A stretch of 52,077 nt of DNA from Oscillospiraceae bacterium (GCA_017469795.1 JAFUFT010000031.1:1-52077); one strand, 5' to 3'. Counted from the first letter of the stretch, positions 25,106 to 34,026 are shown. The notes: generated by a model from the letters alone, not told the origin. Numbers and translations are program-made.

Positions 25106-25951
25106 ATGAAACGAATCCTGACGATTCAGGACATCTCCTGCCTTGGGAAGTGTTCCCTGACGGTGGCGCTGCCGCTGCTGTCCGCCATGGGGGTGGAGAC
25201 GGTGATCCTGCCCACGGCGGTGCTGAGCACCCATACCATGTTTTCCGGATTTACCTGCAAGGACCTCTCCGACCAGCTCGGCCCCATCACGGAGCACTGG
25301 AAGAAGGAAGGCGTCACCTTTGACGCCATCTATACCGGCTATCTCGGTACGGAAGAGGAGATCGAGACGGTCAAGGAGATCATCCGTACCTTCCGGGGAC
25401 CGGAGACGCTGGTGTTTGTGGATCCGGCCATGGGCGACAACGGCAAGCTCTACCCGGCCTTTGATGAGCAGTACGCGAAGAAAAACGCGACCCTGTGCGC
25501 GGTGGCGGATGTGATCGTGCCGAATCTCACCGAGGCCAGCTTTATGACGGGCCTGCCCTATCGGGAGGAATATGAGGAGGACTATGTGCGCCGGATGCTT
25601 CAGGCGCTGACCGGACTGGGCTGCCGGACGGCGATCCTCACCGGGGTCTCTCTGGAGCCCGGGAAGACGGGCGCCATGGGATACGACAGCGTCACCGGGG
25701 AGTATTTCCTGTACCAGAACGACAAGATCCCCGCCCAGTATCACGGCACCGGCGATATCTTCTCCAGCGTGGCCGTAGGCGGACTCCTGCGGGGGCTGAG
25801 CCGGCAGGACGCCATCCGGGTTGCGGCGGACTATACTGCCCGCACCATCGACGTGACCCGGCACAATCCGCAGAATCCCTGGTACGGCGTGGACTTTGAA
25901 GCCACCATCCCGGAGCTTACGGATACGCTCCGCACTATGACAGGTAAGTAA
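25106..25951 (+). CDS. Pyridoxamine/pyridoxal kinase-like protein (ribokinase fold)
   Basis: 281 residues and similar to PdxY/PdxK kinases that phosphorylate B6 vitamers. The start MKRILTIQDISCLGKCS is typical. DPAMGDNGKLY matches the substrate/Mg region, and GTGDIFSSV holds the catalytic Asp and anion hole. The ribosome binding site GGAGG precedes the ATG. A TATAAT lies at 25052-25057, though no convincing -35 accompanies it. A strong terminator follows. Confidence 0.88.
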   Translation: MKRILTIQDISCLGKCSLTVALPLLSAMGVETVILPTAVLSTHTMFSGFTCKDLSDQLGPITEHWKKEGVTFDAIYTGYLGTEEEIETVKEIIRTFRGPETLVFVDPAMGDNGKLYPAFDEQYAKKNATLCAVADVIVPNLTEASFMTGLPYREEYEEDYVRRMLQALTGLGCRTAILTGVSLEPGKTGAMGYDSVTGEYFLYQNDKIPAQYHGTGDIFSSVAVGGLLRGLSRQDAIRVAADYTARTIDVTRHNPQNPWYGVDFEATIPELTDTLRTMTGK

Positions 25952-25960
25952 AAAGCAACA

Positions 25961-25983
25961 GGCCATCCCCGGCGGGGATGGCC
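25961..25983. terminator. Terminator between kinase gene and cystatin-like gene
   Basis: GGCCATCCCC (25961-25970) and GGGGATGGCC (25974-25983) form a 10-base stem, with TTGTTT after it on the plus strand and an A-rich stretch before it. It can serve both convergent genes. Confidence 0.88.
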
Positions 25984-25988
25984 TTGTT

Positions 25989-26426
25989 TCAGTTCTGGGC
26001 AAAAGCGCCCACGTCCAGATCCACAATGTTCAGGACCTGCACATTGCCCTCCAGATCCTCGTAGAGATATACCAGAGTGTAGTAGGGCGCGGCGTCCGGA
26101 ACCACGGCGGTAGACTGGCAGAGGAAGCAGTGATTGGTTCCCGCGACCACCTGATGGGCCAGATAAGCCACCGGTGTGTGGCTGGCGCCTACCAGACCCT
26201 CCAGGCCCTTGTCAAATACCGCCTGGAGTTCCGGCGTGATCTCCGGGGACTCCGATGCGGTCCAGCCGCCGGTCAGGGCGCCGCCTGCGGCAGCCGTTTC
26301 GATTTCCGATGGTGCGGAGGCAGATGCCGCTTCCGCGGAGGACGCGCCGGCAGGAGCGCTTCCGCATGCCGCCAGAGCGCAGACAAGCAGAGCGCAGAGG
26401 AGTATCGCTGTAACTCGTTTCATCAT
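25989..26426 (-). CDS. Cystatin-like lipoprotein
   Basis: 145 residues. A lipoprotein signal (AILLCALLVCALAAC) and a Ser/Ala-rich spacer lead to a small domain beginning TPELQAVFDKGLEGLVG. It contains HQVVAGTN, which matches the QxVxG inhibitory loop of cystatins including the usual QVVAGTN form. The end (YLYEDLEGNVQVLNIVDLDV) fits the last cystatin strands. Cystatins inhibit papain-type cysteine proteases; as a surface lipoprotein it might face host or neighbour proteases, which is inference. Either ATG 26426 or ATG 26423 could start it, with GAAGG upstream. Confidence 0.75.
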   Translation of the reverse strand: MMKRVTAILLCALLVCALAACGSAPAGASSAEAASASAPSEIETAAAGGALTGGWTASESPEITPELQAVFDKGLEGLVGASHTPVAYLAHQVVAGTNHCFLCQSTAVVPDAAPYYTLVYLYEDLEGNVQVLNIVDLDVGAFAQN

Positions 26427-26560
26427 AAGACCTTCTTTCCGATCGCGGCAGGCTTTGATGTTGCCCTTGCAATCCACATATCGTTCCGCCGCCTTCTCCG
26501 GGCAGGGATATCCAGAGTATACCATATGGATGCGAAAAGCGCCAGACTCAAAACGCCGGG

Positions 26561-26589
26561 TTGATGAAAAAAGCCGGATCTGATATAAT
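26561..26589 (+). promoter_or_regulatory. SigA-type promoter of MATE gene 2
   Basis: TTGATG (26561-26566), a 17-base spacer and a perfect TATAAT (26584-26589) lie 30 bases upstream of the ATG. Confidence 0.75.
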
Positions 26590-26619
26590 AACAGGCAGAA
26601 ACACAAAGGAAGTGAACGT

Positions 26620-27963
26620 ATGGGTGCGGCGGACAGAATGACGGAGGGCCCGATCTGGCGGCAGATCCTGATTTTTTCTATCCCGCTGATCCTTGGAAAT
26701 CTGCTGCAGCAGCTTTATAACACCGTGGATTCCGTTGTAGTGGGCCGATTTCTGGGAAGCAACGCGCTGGCCGCGGTGGGAAGCGGTTCCCAGCTGATCT
26801 TTTTCATCATATCCTTCTCCATGGGCGCCTCCATCGGCGCGGGCGTGCTGGTGTCTCAGACCTTCGGCGCGGAGGATCAGGCGGGCGTCCGCCGGACAGT
26901 CCACAATGCGGTGGCGCTGGGACTGATGGCGGGGGCACTGATCACGGTTGCCGGTGTGATTCTGGCCGGGCTGCTGCTGCGGCTGCTGGGTACGCCGGAG
27001 GAGGTGTTCCCCCAGGCGCAGCGCTATCTGCGGGTGTACTTTGCCGGCAGCCTGTTCGCGGTATTCTACAACTTTGCCACGGGAATTCTCAACGCGGTGG
27101 GGAAACCGAATAAATCCCTGCAGTACCTCGCGGTTTCGGCCCTGACCAATACGGTGCTGGACGTGCTTCTGGTGGCGGTACTCGGCATGGGCGTGGAGGG
27201 GGCAGCTCTGGCGACGGTCGTCAGCCAGGCGGCGGCCTGTGTGTGCATCGCGAGATACCTTCTGACCGCGGAGGGAGAATACCGGGTGACGGTCTCCGAG
27301 ATCCGCCCGGACCCGGCCACCATCGGGCAGATGCTGAAAATCGGCCTGCCCACCGGCTTGCAGAACACTTTGATGTCCCTGTCCAATGTGGTGATCCAGT
27401 CTGCCATCAACAGCTTTGGCCCTACCCTGATGGCGGCCAACGCCGCCTATTCCAAGCTGGACGGCTTCAACATCCTGCCTGTCATCAGCTTCAGCAACGC
27501 GATCACCACCTTTGTGGGGCAGAACACCGGCGCCCGGAAACCTGAACGGGTCAGGACGGGACTGTATGTGACGCTGGCCATGGGCGTGGGATATGTGATC
27601 GTCACCGGGACACTGATCATGCTGTTCGGGCGTCCACTGATGGGGATTTTTGTCCGGGAGGAGCCGGTGATCGAGCTGGGGCTGTACATTATGCGGTTCT
27701 TCTGCCCGTTCTTCGCTCTCAATACCATCATGCACATCACCTCCAGCGCCGTCCGGGGTACGGGGCGCACCGTCCCGCCGATGCTTATCATGCTCTTTTT
27801 CCTGTGCGTATTCCGGATCATCTGGGTGAATGTGACGCTGAGCCTGTTTGGGCAGATGTTCTGGGTGTTTGCCTCCTATCCGGTCTCCTGGGTGCTGACG
27901 GATCTGGCGCTGATGATCTATCTGCGGAAGAGCAACTGGCTGGTGATGCCGGAACAGCCCTGA
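26620..27963 (+). CDS. MATE-family efflux transporter 2
   Basis: 447 residues with about 12 membrane segments. It starts DRMTEGPIWRQILIFSIPLILGNLLQQLYNTVDSVVVGRF, a classic MATE N-terminus, here cited as an overall pattern. The second half repeats the motif (IGLPTGLQNTLMSLSNVVI). AAAGGAAG precedes the ATG. It is a paralogue of the transporter at 23558-24922 but in the opposite direction. Substrate unknown. Confidence 0.92.
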   Translation: MGAADRMTEGPIWRQILIFSIPLILGNLLQQLYNTVDSVVVGRFLGSNALAAVGSGSQLIFFIISFSMGASIGAGVLVSQTFGAEDQAGVRRTVHNAVALGLMAGALITVAGVILAGLLLRLLGTPEEVFPQAQRYLRVYFAGSLFAVFYNFATGILNAVGKPNKSLQYLAVSALTNTVLDVLLVAVLGMGVEGAALATVVSQAAACVCIARYLLTAEGEYRVTVSEIRPDPATIGQMLKIGLPTGLQNTLMSLSNVVIQSAINSFGPTLMAANAAYSKLDGFNILPVISFSNAITTFVGQNTGARKPERVRTGLYVTLAMGVGYVIVTGTLIMLFGRPLMGIFVREEPVIELGLYIMRFFCPFFALNTIMHITSSAVRGTGRTVPPMLIMLFFLCVFRIIWVNVTLSLFGQMFWVFASYPVSWVLTDLALMIYLRKSNWLVMPEQP

Positions 27964-28040
27964 GCAGACGGCTGGCCCGAAATTATATGGAACTTCCATG
28001 ACGAACATATACTCTATACTTTGACAGGAGGAATCTATCA

Positions 28041-28799
28041 ATGGAAGAAAAAATCACTCAGACCGCCGGACGGGATCAACTGGGAATGTTCTCGCCCATG
28101 TTCGCGCATCTGAACGACGACGTCCTCTTCGGCGAGGTATGGAATGAAACGGCCATCGACGTGAAGCAGAAATGCATCATCACAGTGGTGTCCCTGATGG
28201 CGTCCGGGGTGACGGATTCGTCCCTGATGTACCATCTTCAGAACGCGAAGAACCACGGCGTGACCCGGGAGGAGATCGCGGCGATCATCACCCACGCGAC
28301 GATGTATGTGGGCTGGCCCAAGGGCTGGGCGGTGTTCCGAATGGCGACGGAGGTCTGGAAGGAGGATGCTCCCGCACAGTCGGGAAAGGACCGCCATCAA
28401 AGCGAGATCATCTTTCCCATCGGCGCGCCCAATGACGCTTTTGCCCGGTATTTTACAGGGCAGAGTTATCTGGCGCCGCTGACCATGGATCAGGTTCCCG
28501 TGTTCAACGTGACCTTTGAGCCGGGATGCCGGAACAACTGGCACATTCATCATGCCTCCTCCGGCGGCGGGCAGATGCTGATCTGTGTCGGCGGCCGGGG
28601 CTGGTATCAGGAGTGGGGGAAAGAGCCGGTGAAGCTGGAGCCGGGGACGGTGGTGAACATCCCGCCGGAGGTCAAGCACTGGCACGGCGCCGCGGCAGAC
28701 GCTTGGATGAGCCATCTGGCCCTGGAGATTCCGGGCACGGATACCTCCAACGAGTGGTGCGAGCCGGTGTCTGAGGAATGGTACGGCGGCCTGAAATAA
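28041..28799 (+). CDS. Carboxymuconolactone decarboxylase-like and cupin fusion protein
   Basis: 252 residues. The first ~110 are an AhpD/CMD-type helical domain (VKQKCIITVVSLMASGVTDSSL, HLQNAKNHGVTREEIAAII), lacking the CxxC of peroxidase-active members. The rest is a cupin barrel with likely metal ligands in NNWHIHHASSGGG and VKHWHGA. Such fusions are common beside reductases in anaerobes and are often poorly characterised. AGGAGG precedes the ATG. It converges on a second OYE gene, with a terminator between them. Reaction unknown. Confidence 0.85.
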   Translation: MEEKITQTAGRDQLGMFSPMFAHLNDDVLFGEVWNETAIDVKQKCIITVVSLMASGVTDSSLMYHLQNAKNHGVTREEIAAIITHATMYVGWPKGWAVFRMATEVWKEDAPAQSGKDRHQSEIIFPIGAPNDAFARYFTGQSYLAPLTMDQVPVFNVTFEPGCRNNWHIHHASSGGGQMLICVGGRGWYQEWGKEPVKLEPGTVVNIPPEVKHWHGAAADAWMSHLALEIPGTDTSNEWCEPVSEEWYGGLK

Positions 28800-28806
28800 G
28801 AAAAGA

Positions 28807-28832
28807 GCGGAGCCGGCAACTGCCGGCTCCGC
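28807..28832. terminator. Bidirectional terminator
   Basis: GCGGAGCCGGCA (28807-28818) and TGCCGGCTCCGC (28821-28832) form a 12-base stem with an AC loop, flanked by AAAAGA and TTTG. It separates the convergent CMD-cupin and OYE genes. Confidence 0.88.
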
Positions 28833-28853
28833 TTTGTTATGAGGAAAATGAAA

Positions 28854-30872
28854 TCAGACGGACAGGCCCGCCTCACAGCCCTGCCGGATGGCGTCGATGG
28901 CCTTGCCCAGCCGGCCGGCGTTGCCGATACACCGGACAGGGATCCCGGCGGCATTCAGTGCCTCATAGAGACTCGGGTCCGGATGGACGCCGGAGGCCAC
29001 CACGACGCAGTTGCAGGGATAGAAACGCTCCTCGGTGGAGCCGTCTTTTTTTGTCTCCGTCGCCCGGACGCCCTCGGAAGTGATGGCCGTGACCTCCGTG
29101 AGCTTCTGGAAGGGCACGTCCAGCCGGTTCAGATCGCCCAGCACCGGCCAGCTGGTTCCGGATTCAAAGCCGAGGCCGATCTTCCTGCCCTTTTCCAGCA
29201 GGACCACCTTCCGGTCAGAACGGTTGAGCCGGTCGAGGATATGGTCCGCAGTGTCGGACCGGTGGGCCAGCGCGAAGAACAGCTCGTCGGCAGAGAGGGA
29301 TCCCTCCCGGGCCAGATACTGGGCGGTAAAGCAGCCGATATAACTGCCGCCGATGACCACCACAGACTGCCCCGCCACGACTTCGCCGGAGAGGATCTGG
29401 CGGGCGGTATAGACCGGTACAGCGCCGGGCAGGACCGGAAGCTCCGTTACATTTGGCGTGCCGCCGGTGGCCACGATCACCTCGTCATACCCCGAGGCGG
29501 ATCCCGCATCCGCCTCCGTGTGGAACCGGAGTTCCACCCCGAGCCGGGGCAGGTTCTCCTCGTAGAACCGGATCAGGTCGAAGAATTCCTGCCTGGCGGG
29601 GACCACGGCCGCCTGCCAGAGCTGTCCGCCCAGAGCGCCGGAGCGCTCCATCAGCGTGACCTGATGGCCCCTCCGGGCCGCCTGATAGGCCGCTTCGCAG
29701 CCCGCCGGGCCGCCGCCGACCACCAGGAGCCGCTTCGGGACGGGGGCCTGCTCCACAGGAAGCTCCAGCTCCCGGCCGCAGCGGGCGTTGACCAGACAGG
29801 TGATGGGCCGGTCGAAGAAGGTGTTGGCCAGGCATCCCTGATTGCAGGCCATGCAGGGCCGGATCTCCCCGCTGCGTCCCGCCTTCGCCTTGTTCGGCAG
29901 CTCCGGATCCGCCAGCAGAGGGCGTCCCATGCCGACCAGATCCGCCCGGCCCAGAGCCAGGACCTTTTCGGCGGTGGCCGGATCCTGGATCCGGTTGCAC
30001 ATCATCACCGGCACCTTGACCACGGATTTGATGCCCTTGCCCAGATAGCTCAGGCCGCCCCGGGGCAGATCCCCCGTGAGCTGGGGAATTTTCGTCTCAT
30101 GCCAGCCGCCGGTGACGTTGAACAGATCCACGCCCTTCTCCTCCGCCAGCGGGGCGAAGGCCATGGCGTCCTCCAGCGTGTTGGAGCCGGGGACAAAGTC
30201 GTCCGCGCCGAGCCGCAGGATCAGCGGCACCCGGCCCTCCAGAGCCTTTTTCACGGTCTCGATGACCATCAGCGGGAAGCGGCAGCGGTTTTCGAAGCTG
30301 CCCCCGAATTCGTCGGTGCGGAGATTGGTCAGCGGGGAGAGGAACTGACACAGAAGATATCCGGAGGAGGCGCTGATCTCCACCGCGTCAAAGCCGGCCT
30401 CCACGGCCCGCCGGGCGCCGGCAGCATAGTTGCCCAGCAGCTCGAAGATCTGCTCCCGGGTCATCTCCGGGGCCGTCTCCCGAGTGTAGGCGGCAAAGGT
30501 AGCCGAGGGGGACAGGGCGTCGCCGCCGCAGGGTACGTCTTTTTTCGGCATATAGCGGCCCGCGTGGTAGAGCTGTACCGCGACCTTGCCGCCCCGGTCG
30601 TGGACGCCTTTGGTGAAGGACTGCCATCCTGGAATGGTGTCGTCGGTGCGCAGGGACATGGAATTGTCCTTGGCGCCGTAGTCGTCAAAGCGGCAGGAGC
30701 CCACGATGATCAGGCCGGCGCCGCCCTCCACCCGATCCCAGTAGTAGCGGCTGAACCGGGGCGTACAGTATCCGTTTTCCGTGTAGAGATGGTGCATGGC
30801 GGGCATGACGATTCGGTTTTTGAGGGTCATGTTTCCAATGGTGATGGGGGTAAACAATCGGGAATATGTCAT
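28854..30872 (-). CDS. Old-yellow-enzyme-type NAD(P)H:flavin oxidoreductase 2
   Basis: 672 residues. FMN barrel first (YSRLFTPITIGNMTLKNRIV). The Fe-S cluster is CMACNQGCLANTFFDRPITC (CX2CX3CX11C) near residues 343-362, followed by FAD and NADH folds (VVGGGPAGCEAA and VVIGGSYIGC). It reduces activated C=C or related bonds; the substrate is not evident. It is related to the enzyme at 12720-14639 but not under a visible sigma-54 promoter. An 82-base region separates it from the divergent SSB-like gene. Confidence 0.9.
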   Translation of the reverse strand: MTYSRLFTPITIGNMTLKNRIVMPAMHHLYTENGYCTPRFSRYYWDRVEGGAGLIIVGSCRFDDYGAKDNSMSLRTDDTIPGWQSFTKGVHDRGGKVAVQLYHAGRYMPKKDVPCGGDALSPSATFAAYTRETAPEMTREQIFELLGNYAAGARRAVEAGFDAVEISASSGYLLCQFLSPLTNLRTDEFGGSFENRCRFPLMVIETVKKALEGRVPLILRLGADDFVPGSNTLEDAMAFAPLAEEKGVDLFNVTGGWHETKIPQLTGDLPRGGLSYLGKGIKSVVKVPVMMCNRIQDPATAEKVLALGRADLVGMGRPLLADPELPNKAKAGRSGEIRPCMACNQGCLANTFFDRPITCLVNARCGRELELPVEQAPVPKRLLVVGGGPAGCEAAYQAARRGHQVTLMERSGALGGQLWQAAVVPARQEFFDLIRFYEENLPRLGVELRFHTEADAGSASGYDEVIVATGGTPNVTELPVLPGAVPVYTARQILSGEVVAGQSVVVIGGSYIGCFTAQYLAREGSLSADELFFALAHRSDTADHILDRLNRSDRKVVLLEKGRKIGLGFESGTSWPVLGDLNRLDVPFQKLTEVTAITSEGVRATETKKDGSTEERFYPCNCVVVASGVHPDPSLYEALNAAGIPVRCIGNAGRLGKAIDAIRQGCEAGLSV

Positions 30873-30954
30873 AACGGTGCCTCCTCGGGCGAAATACGCA
30901 TAGGGCGAAGGATCTTCGAATATATTGTTCCATCACGACAGCGAGGTGTAGCGG

Positions 30955-31569
30955 ATGGAACAGGCAATGATAACAGAAAACAACAGAGCGCTGCTACGGG
31001 GAGAACTGGCGGAACTGCCGGTGTTTTCCCATGAGAACCACGGACGGCGCTTTGATACCTTTGTTCTGGAGGTGGAACGGCTCTCCGGCGTTCGGGACCG
31101 GGTCCGGGTCATAGCGGAGGAGCGCATGATGGAGCGGCTGGACCCCACCGCCGGAGACAAGGTGGAGGTGGAGGGACAGATCCGCTCCTACAACAACCGC
31201 AGCGGTCAGGGCAGAAGGCTGATCATCACCGTGTACGCCTTCCGGGTGGAGGCGGTGGACGGCCCGCCGGAGAATGAGATCTGTCTGCGGGGCAGGATCT
31301 GCCGGGAACCGGTATACCGGCGAACGCCGCTGGGCCGGGAGATCGCGGACCTCATGCTGGCGGTGGAACGGAAATACGGCCGCAGCGACTATCTGCCCTG
31401 CATCCTGTGGGGATCGCTGGCCAGAATGGCGGCGGACTGCGCCAAGGGGCAGACGATCTGGCTCCGGGGCCGGCTCCAGAGCCGCACATACATCAAGCAG
31501 CTCGAGGACGGAAGCGAGGAACGCACCGCCTTTGAGATCTCCGCCATTACGGCGGACCGGGTGGATTAA
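30955..31569 (+). CDS. Tandem OB-fold single-stranded DNA-binding-like protein
   Basis: 204 residues forming two SSB-like OB folds. One runs over residues 10-97 (LLRGELAELPVFSHENHGRRFDTFVLEV), the other over ~103-204 (EICLRGRICREPVYRRTPLGREI, LWGSLARMAADCAKGQTIWLRGRLQSR). It lacks the acidic C-terminal tip used by housekeeping SSB to bind partners. GAGGTG precedes ATG 30955; ATG 30967 is a weaker alternative. Its stop codon overlaps the convergent coaBC stop. It may act in repair or a specialised DNA process, but no partner is visible. Confidence 0.75.
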   Translation: MEQAMITENNRALLRGELAELPVFSHENHGRRFDTFVLEVERLSGVRDRVRVIAEERMMERLDPTAGDKVEVEGQIRSYNNRSGQGRRLIITVYAFRVEAVDGPPENEICLRGRICREPVYRRTPLGREIADLMLAVERKYGRSDYLPCILWGSLARMAADCAKGQTIWLRGRLQSRTYIKQLEDGSEERTAFEISAITADRVD

Positions 31570-32756
31570 CCGAGATCCAGGATCCGGTCAAGGATGGCGT
31601 GGGCGGCCTCTGTCTTGCTCATCAGGGGAAACTCCCGCACATCTTCGGCAGTGATCATGGTGATCACGTTGGTGTCCCCCTGAAAGCCTGCGCCGGAGAT
31701 CTTGACGTTGTTGGCCACGATCATGTCCAGATTCTTCTTCGCCAGCTTTTTTCGGCTGTTCTCCAGCATGTTCTCCGTCTCCATGGAGAAGCCGCAGAGC
31801 TTCTGGCCGGGGACCCGGTGCTGTCCCAGATAGCCCAGGATATCCTGGGTGCGCTTGAGGGGGATGAACATATCCCCGTCGGTCTTTTTGATTTTGTTGT
31901 CCGCCACGGTCTCCGGGGTGTAGTCCGCCACGGCGGCAGCCTTGATGATGATGTCCATCTCCGGCGCGTTGGCGGTGACGGCCTCATACATGTCCTGGGC
32001 GGTCTTGATGTGGATGGTGCGGATCAGCGGCGGGTCCGCCAGCGCGGTGGGGCCGGCCACCAGCGTCACCTCCGCGCCCCGGAGCATGGCGGCTTTGGCG
32101 ATGGCGTAGCCCATCTTGCCGGAGGAGTGGTTGGTGATATAGCGCACAGGATCGATGGGTTCCTGGGTGGGCCCTGCCGTGACCAGCACCCGCTTGCCGG
32201 CCAGATCCTTTTCACAGGCCAGGATGGCCTCGATCCGGTCGAAGATGTCCTGGGGCTCCGGCATTTTTCCTTTGCCCACGGCGCCGCATGCCAGACGGCC
32301 GGAGAGAGGCTCCATGATGATAAATCCACGCTCGCGCAGCACCGCCAGATTTTCTTGGGTGGCGGCGTTTTCGTACATGTCGGTGTTCATGGCGGGGACC
32401 AGCAGCTTCTCGCAGGTACAGGCCAGCGCTGTGGTGGAGAGCATATCATCCGCCAGTCCCCAGCGGAGCTTGGCGATCATGTTGGCGGAGGCCGGCGCAA
32501 TCACCAGCAGATCCGCCCGGTTCGCCAGATGGATGTGCTCCACCTTGGCGGTGTCCATGGGATCGAAGGTGTCGGTGTGGCAGCGGTTTCCGCTGAGGCT
32601 CTCGAAGGGAATGGGCGAGACGATCTTCCCGGCGTTTTCCGTCAGGATCGTCTCCACATTCACGCCCTGCTTCACCAGAAGTGAGCAGAGGTTGGGGATC
32701 TTGTAGGCGGCAATGCCGCCGGTGACGCCCAGCAGCACGGTTTTTCCCTGCAGCAT
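31566..32756 (-). CDS. coaBC: Phosphopantothenoylcysteine decarboxylase / phosphopantothenate-cysteine ligase
   Basis: Bifunctional coenzyme A enzyme, 396 residues. The CoaC flavoprotein half opens VLLGVTGGIAAYK and contains PAMNTDMYENAA and the LACGAVGKGKMPEP loop with its active Cys. The CoaB half contains RVLVTAGPTQEPIDPVRYI, NHSSGKMGYA, AAVADY and KIKK. ATG 32756 is preceded by AGGAGG. It is divergent from the CoaX-like gene, so two steps of CoA synthesis share an intergenic region. Confidence 0.95.
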   Translation of the reverse strand: MLQGKTVLLGVTGGIAAYKIPNLCSLLVKQGVNVETILTENAGKIVSPIPFESLSGNRCHTDTFDPMDTAKVEHIHLANRADLLVIAPASANMIAKLRWGLADDMLSTTALACTCEKLLVPAMNTDMYENAATQENLAVLRERGFIIMEPLSGRLACGAVGKGKMPEPQDIFDRIEAILACEKDLAGKRVLVTAGPTQEPIDPVRYITNHSSGKMGYAIAKAAMLRGAEVTLVAGPTALADPPLIRTIHIKTAQDMYEAVTANAPEMDIIIKAAAVADYTPETVADNKIKKTDGDMFIPLKRTQDILGYLGQHRVPGQKLCGFSMETENMLENSRKKLAKKNLDMIVANNVKISGAGFQGDTNVITMITAEDVREFPLMSKTEAAHAILDRILDLG

Positions 32757-32894
32757 AGAAGGTTCCTCCTGTCGTTGGAATACCATAATCATACCATGTT
32801 TTCGGCCAAAAACAAGGGGCGAAACAGGAACTTGATAAAATGTGCCGTTTCGGGTACAATCACAGTAGAATGCGGAAAGAAAGCAGGCGATGGT

Positions 32895-33665
32895 ATGATT
32901 CTGACACTGAGCGTAGAGAACACATACGTTGTGCTGGGGGTATTCGACGGGGCGGAGCTGAAGTTCTCTTCCCGGATGGCCACGGACCGGAAAAAGACCG
33001 GAGACGAGTATGCCGTCGCCTTTCGCAGCACCCTGGAGCTGCATGGCGTCCGGCGGACAGACATTCAGGGCGGGATCGTTTCCTCGGTGGTGCCGGCGCT
33101 GATCCGGGAGATCCGGCAGGCGCTGCGGCTGATCCTGGGCCGGGAGCCCATGGTGGTGGGACCGGGGGTCAAGACCGGACTGAATATCCTCATGGACAAC
33201 CCCGCCTCCCTGGGCAGCGATTTGGTGGCGGCGGCGGTGGCGGCCACGGCGGAATACCCGGTGCCGCTGATTGTGGCGGATATGGACACGGCGACCACGC
33301 TTCTGGCGGTGAACGAAAAACGGAATTTCGTGGGAACGGTCATCGCTCCCGGAACGGCGCTTTCCGCCCAGGCTCTGGCGGATGCCTGCGACCAGCTCCC
33401 CCGGATTTCCCTGGAGGCGCCGAAGGAGGTCATTGGCAGGAACACGGTGGACTGCATGCGCTCCGGCGCGGTCTTCGGTACGGCGGCCATGCTGGACGGA
33501 CTGGTGGAGCGGATGGAGAAGCAGATGGGAAGCCGCTGTACAGTGATCGCAACGGGGACCCTGGCGGGACTCATCACGCCCCACTGCAGCCGGGAGATCC
33601 TGGTGGATGAGCTGCTCATGCTCAAGGGCCTGCGGCTGATCTATGAAAAAAACGCAAAGAAATAA
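32895..33665 (+). CDS. CoaX-like (type III pantothenate kinase family) protein with altered ATP-site motifs
   Basis: 256 residues, colinear with type III pantothenate kinases, which make 4'-phosphopantothenate. Family marks kept include GVKTGLN, SSVVP, IAPG and LKGLRLIYE. Three conserved sites differ. The start LSVENTYVVLGVF has Ser and Glu where the family has Asp and Gly (DxGNT). GSDL stands where GADR is usual, and DMDTATT replaces DFGTATT. The frame is intact, so this is divergence rather than decay. It may be a weak kinase, a regulator, or tuned to another substrate. Next to coaBC and an ECF S-component it still suggests pantothenate or CoA physiology. Confidence 0.8.
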   Translation: MILTLSVENTYVVLGVFDGAELKFSSRMATDRKKTGDEYAVAFRSTLELHGVRRTDIQGGIVSSVVPALIREIRQALRLILGREPMVVGPGVKTGLNILMDNPASLGSDLVAAAVAATAEYPVPLIVADMDTATTLLAVNEKRNFVGTVIAPGTALSAQALADACDQLPRISLEAPKEVIGRNTVDCMRSGAVFGTAAMLDGLVERMEKQMGSRCTVIATGTLAGLITPHCSREILVDELLMLKGLRLIYEKNAKK

Positions 33666-33671
33666 AAAACA

Positions 33672-33697
33672 GCCGGCATTCCGCAGGGAATGCCGGC
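33672..33697. terminator. Bidirectional terminator
   Basis: GCCGGCATTCC (33672-33682) pairs with GGAATGCCGGC (33687-33697), with A-runs on the left and T-rich sequence on the right. It lies between the CoaX-like gene and the convergent small gene. Confidence 0.88.
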
Positions 33698-33702
33698 GTT
33701 CG

Positions 33703-34026
33703 TTATTTTGGAAATCTCCGGTGCAGCTCCGCCACGATCTGTGAGATCCACGCCTTGACCTGTTCGATCTCCTCCGGACCCATGCTGGCCGCGTCGTAGT
33801 GGAAACAGCAGCAGTCGGTGACGCATTCGCTGCTCATCCGGACCAGAATGCCGTCCTTCCGGAAGGAGCCGTCCACGCACATGCTGTCCACGCCGTAGGT
33901 GATGTGCTCCGGGGCGAGGAGCTCCTTGATGATGTCGTACATGGCGTAAAAATCGGTTTCGCCGCAGTAGCCGGTGATGCTCACCAGCACAGAGCCGTTT
34001 TTCAGCTGCATCTCCTGCAGATCCAT
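33703..34026 (-). CDS. Hypothetical small cysteine-containing protein
   Basis: 107 residues, not recognised. It has no signal peptide or membrane segment. A CVTDCCCFHYD segment places four Cys and a His close together at about residues 69-77, which could bind metal. Two further cysteines are at C21 and C50. A perfect AAGGAGG precedes the ATG, and the gene is bounded by a terminator, so it is likely real. Confidence 0.65.
   Translation of the reverse strand: MDLQEMQLKNGSVLVSITGYCGETDFYAMYDIIKELLAPEHITYGVDSMCVDGSFRKDGILVRMSSECVTDCCCFHYDAASMGPEEIEQVKAWISQIVAELHRRFPK

Noticed and set aside
23558..26026. 822-residue leftward frame covering the MATE gene
   Set aside because: Only the part from ATG 24922 matches MATE transporters. 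The rest is antisense of the kinase gene with no recognisable domain.
27960..28040. Sigma-54 promoter before the CMD-cupin gene (TGGCCCGAAATTATAT)
   Set aside because: The -12 GC is missing, so it does not fit the consensus.
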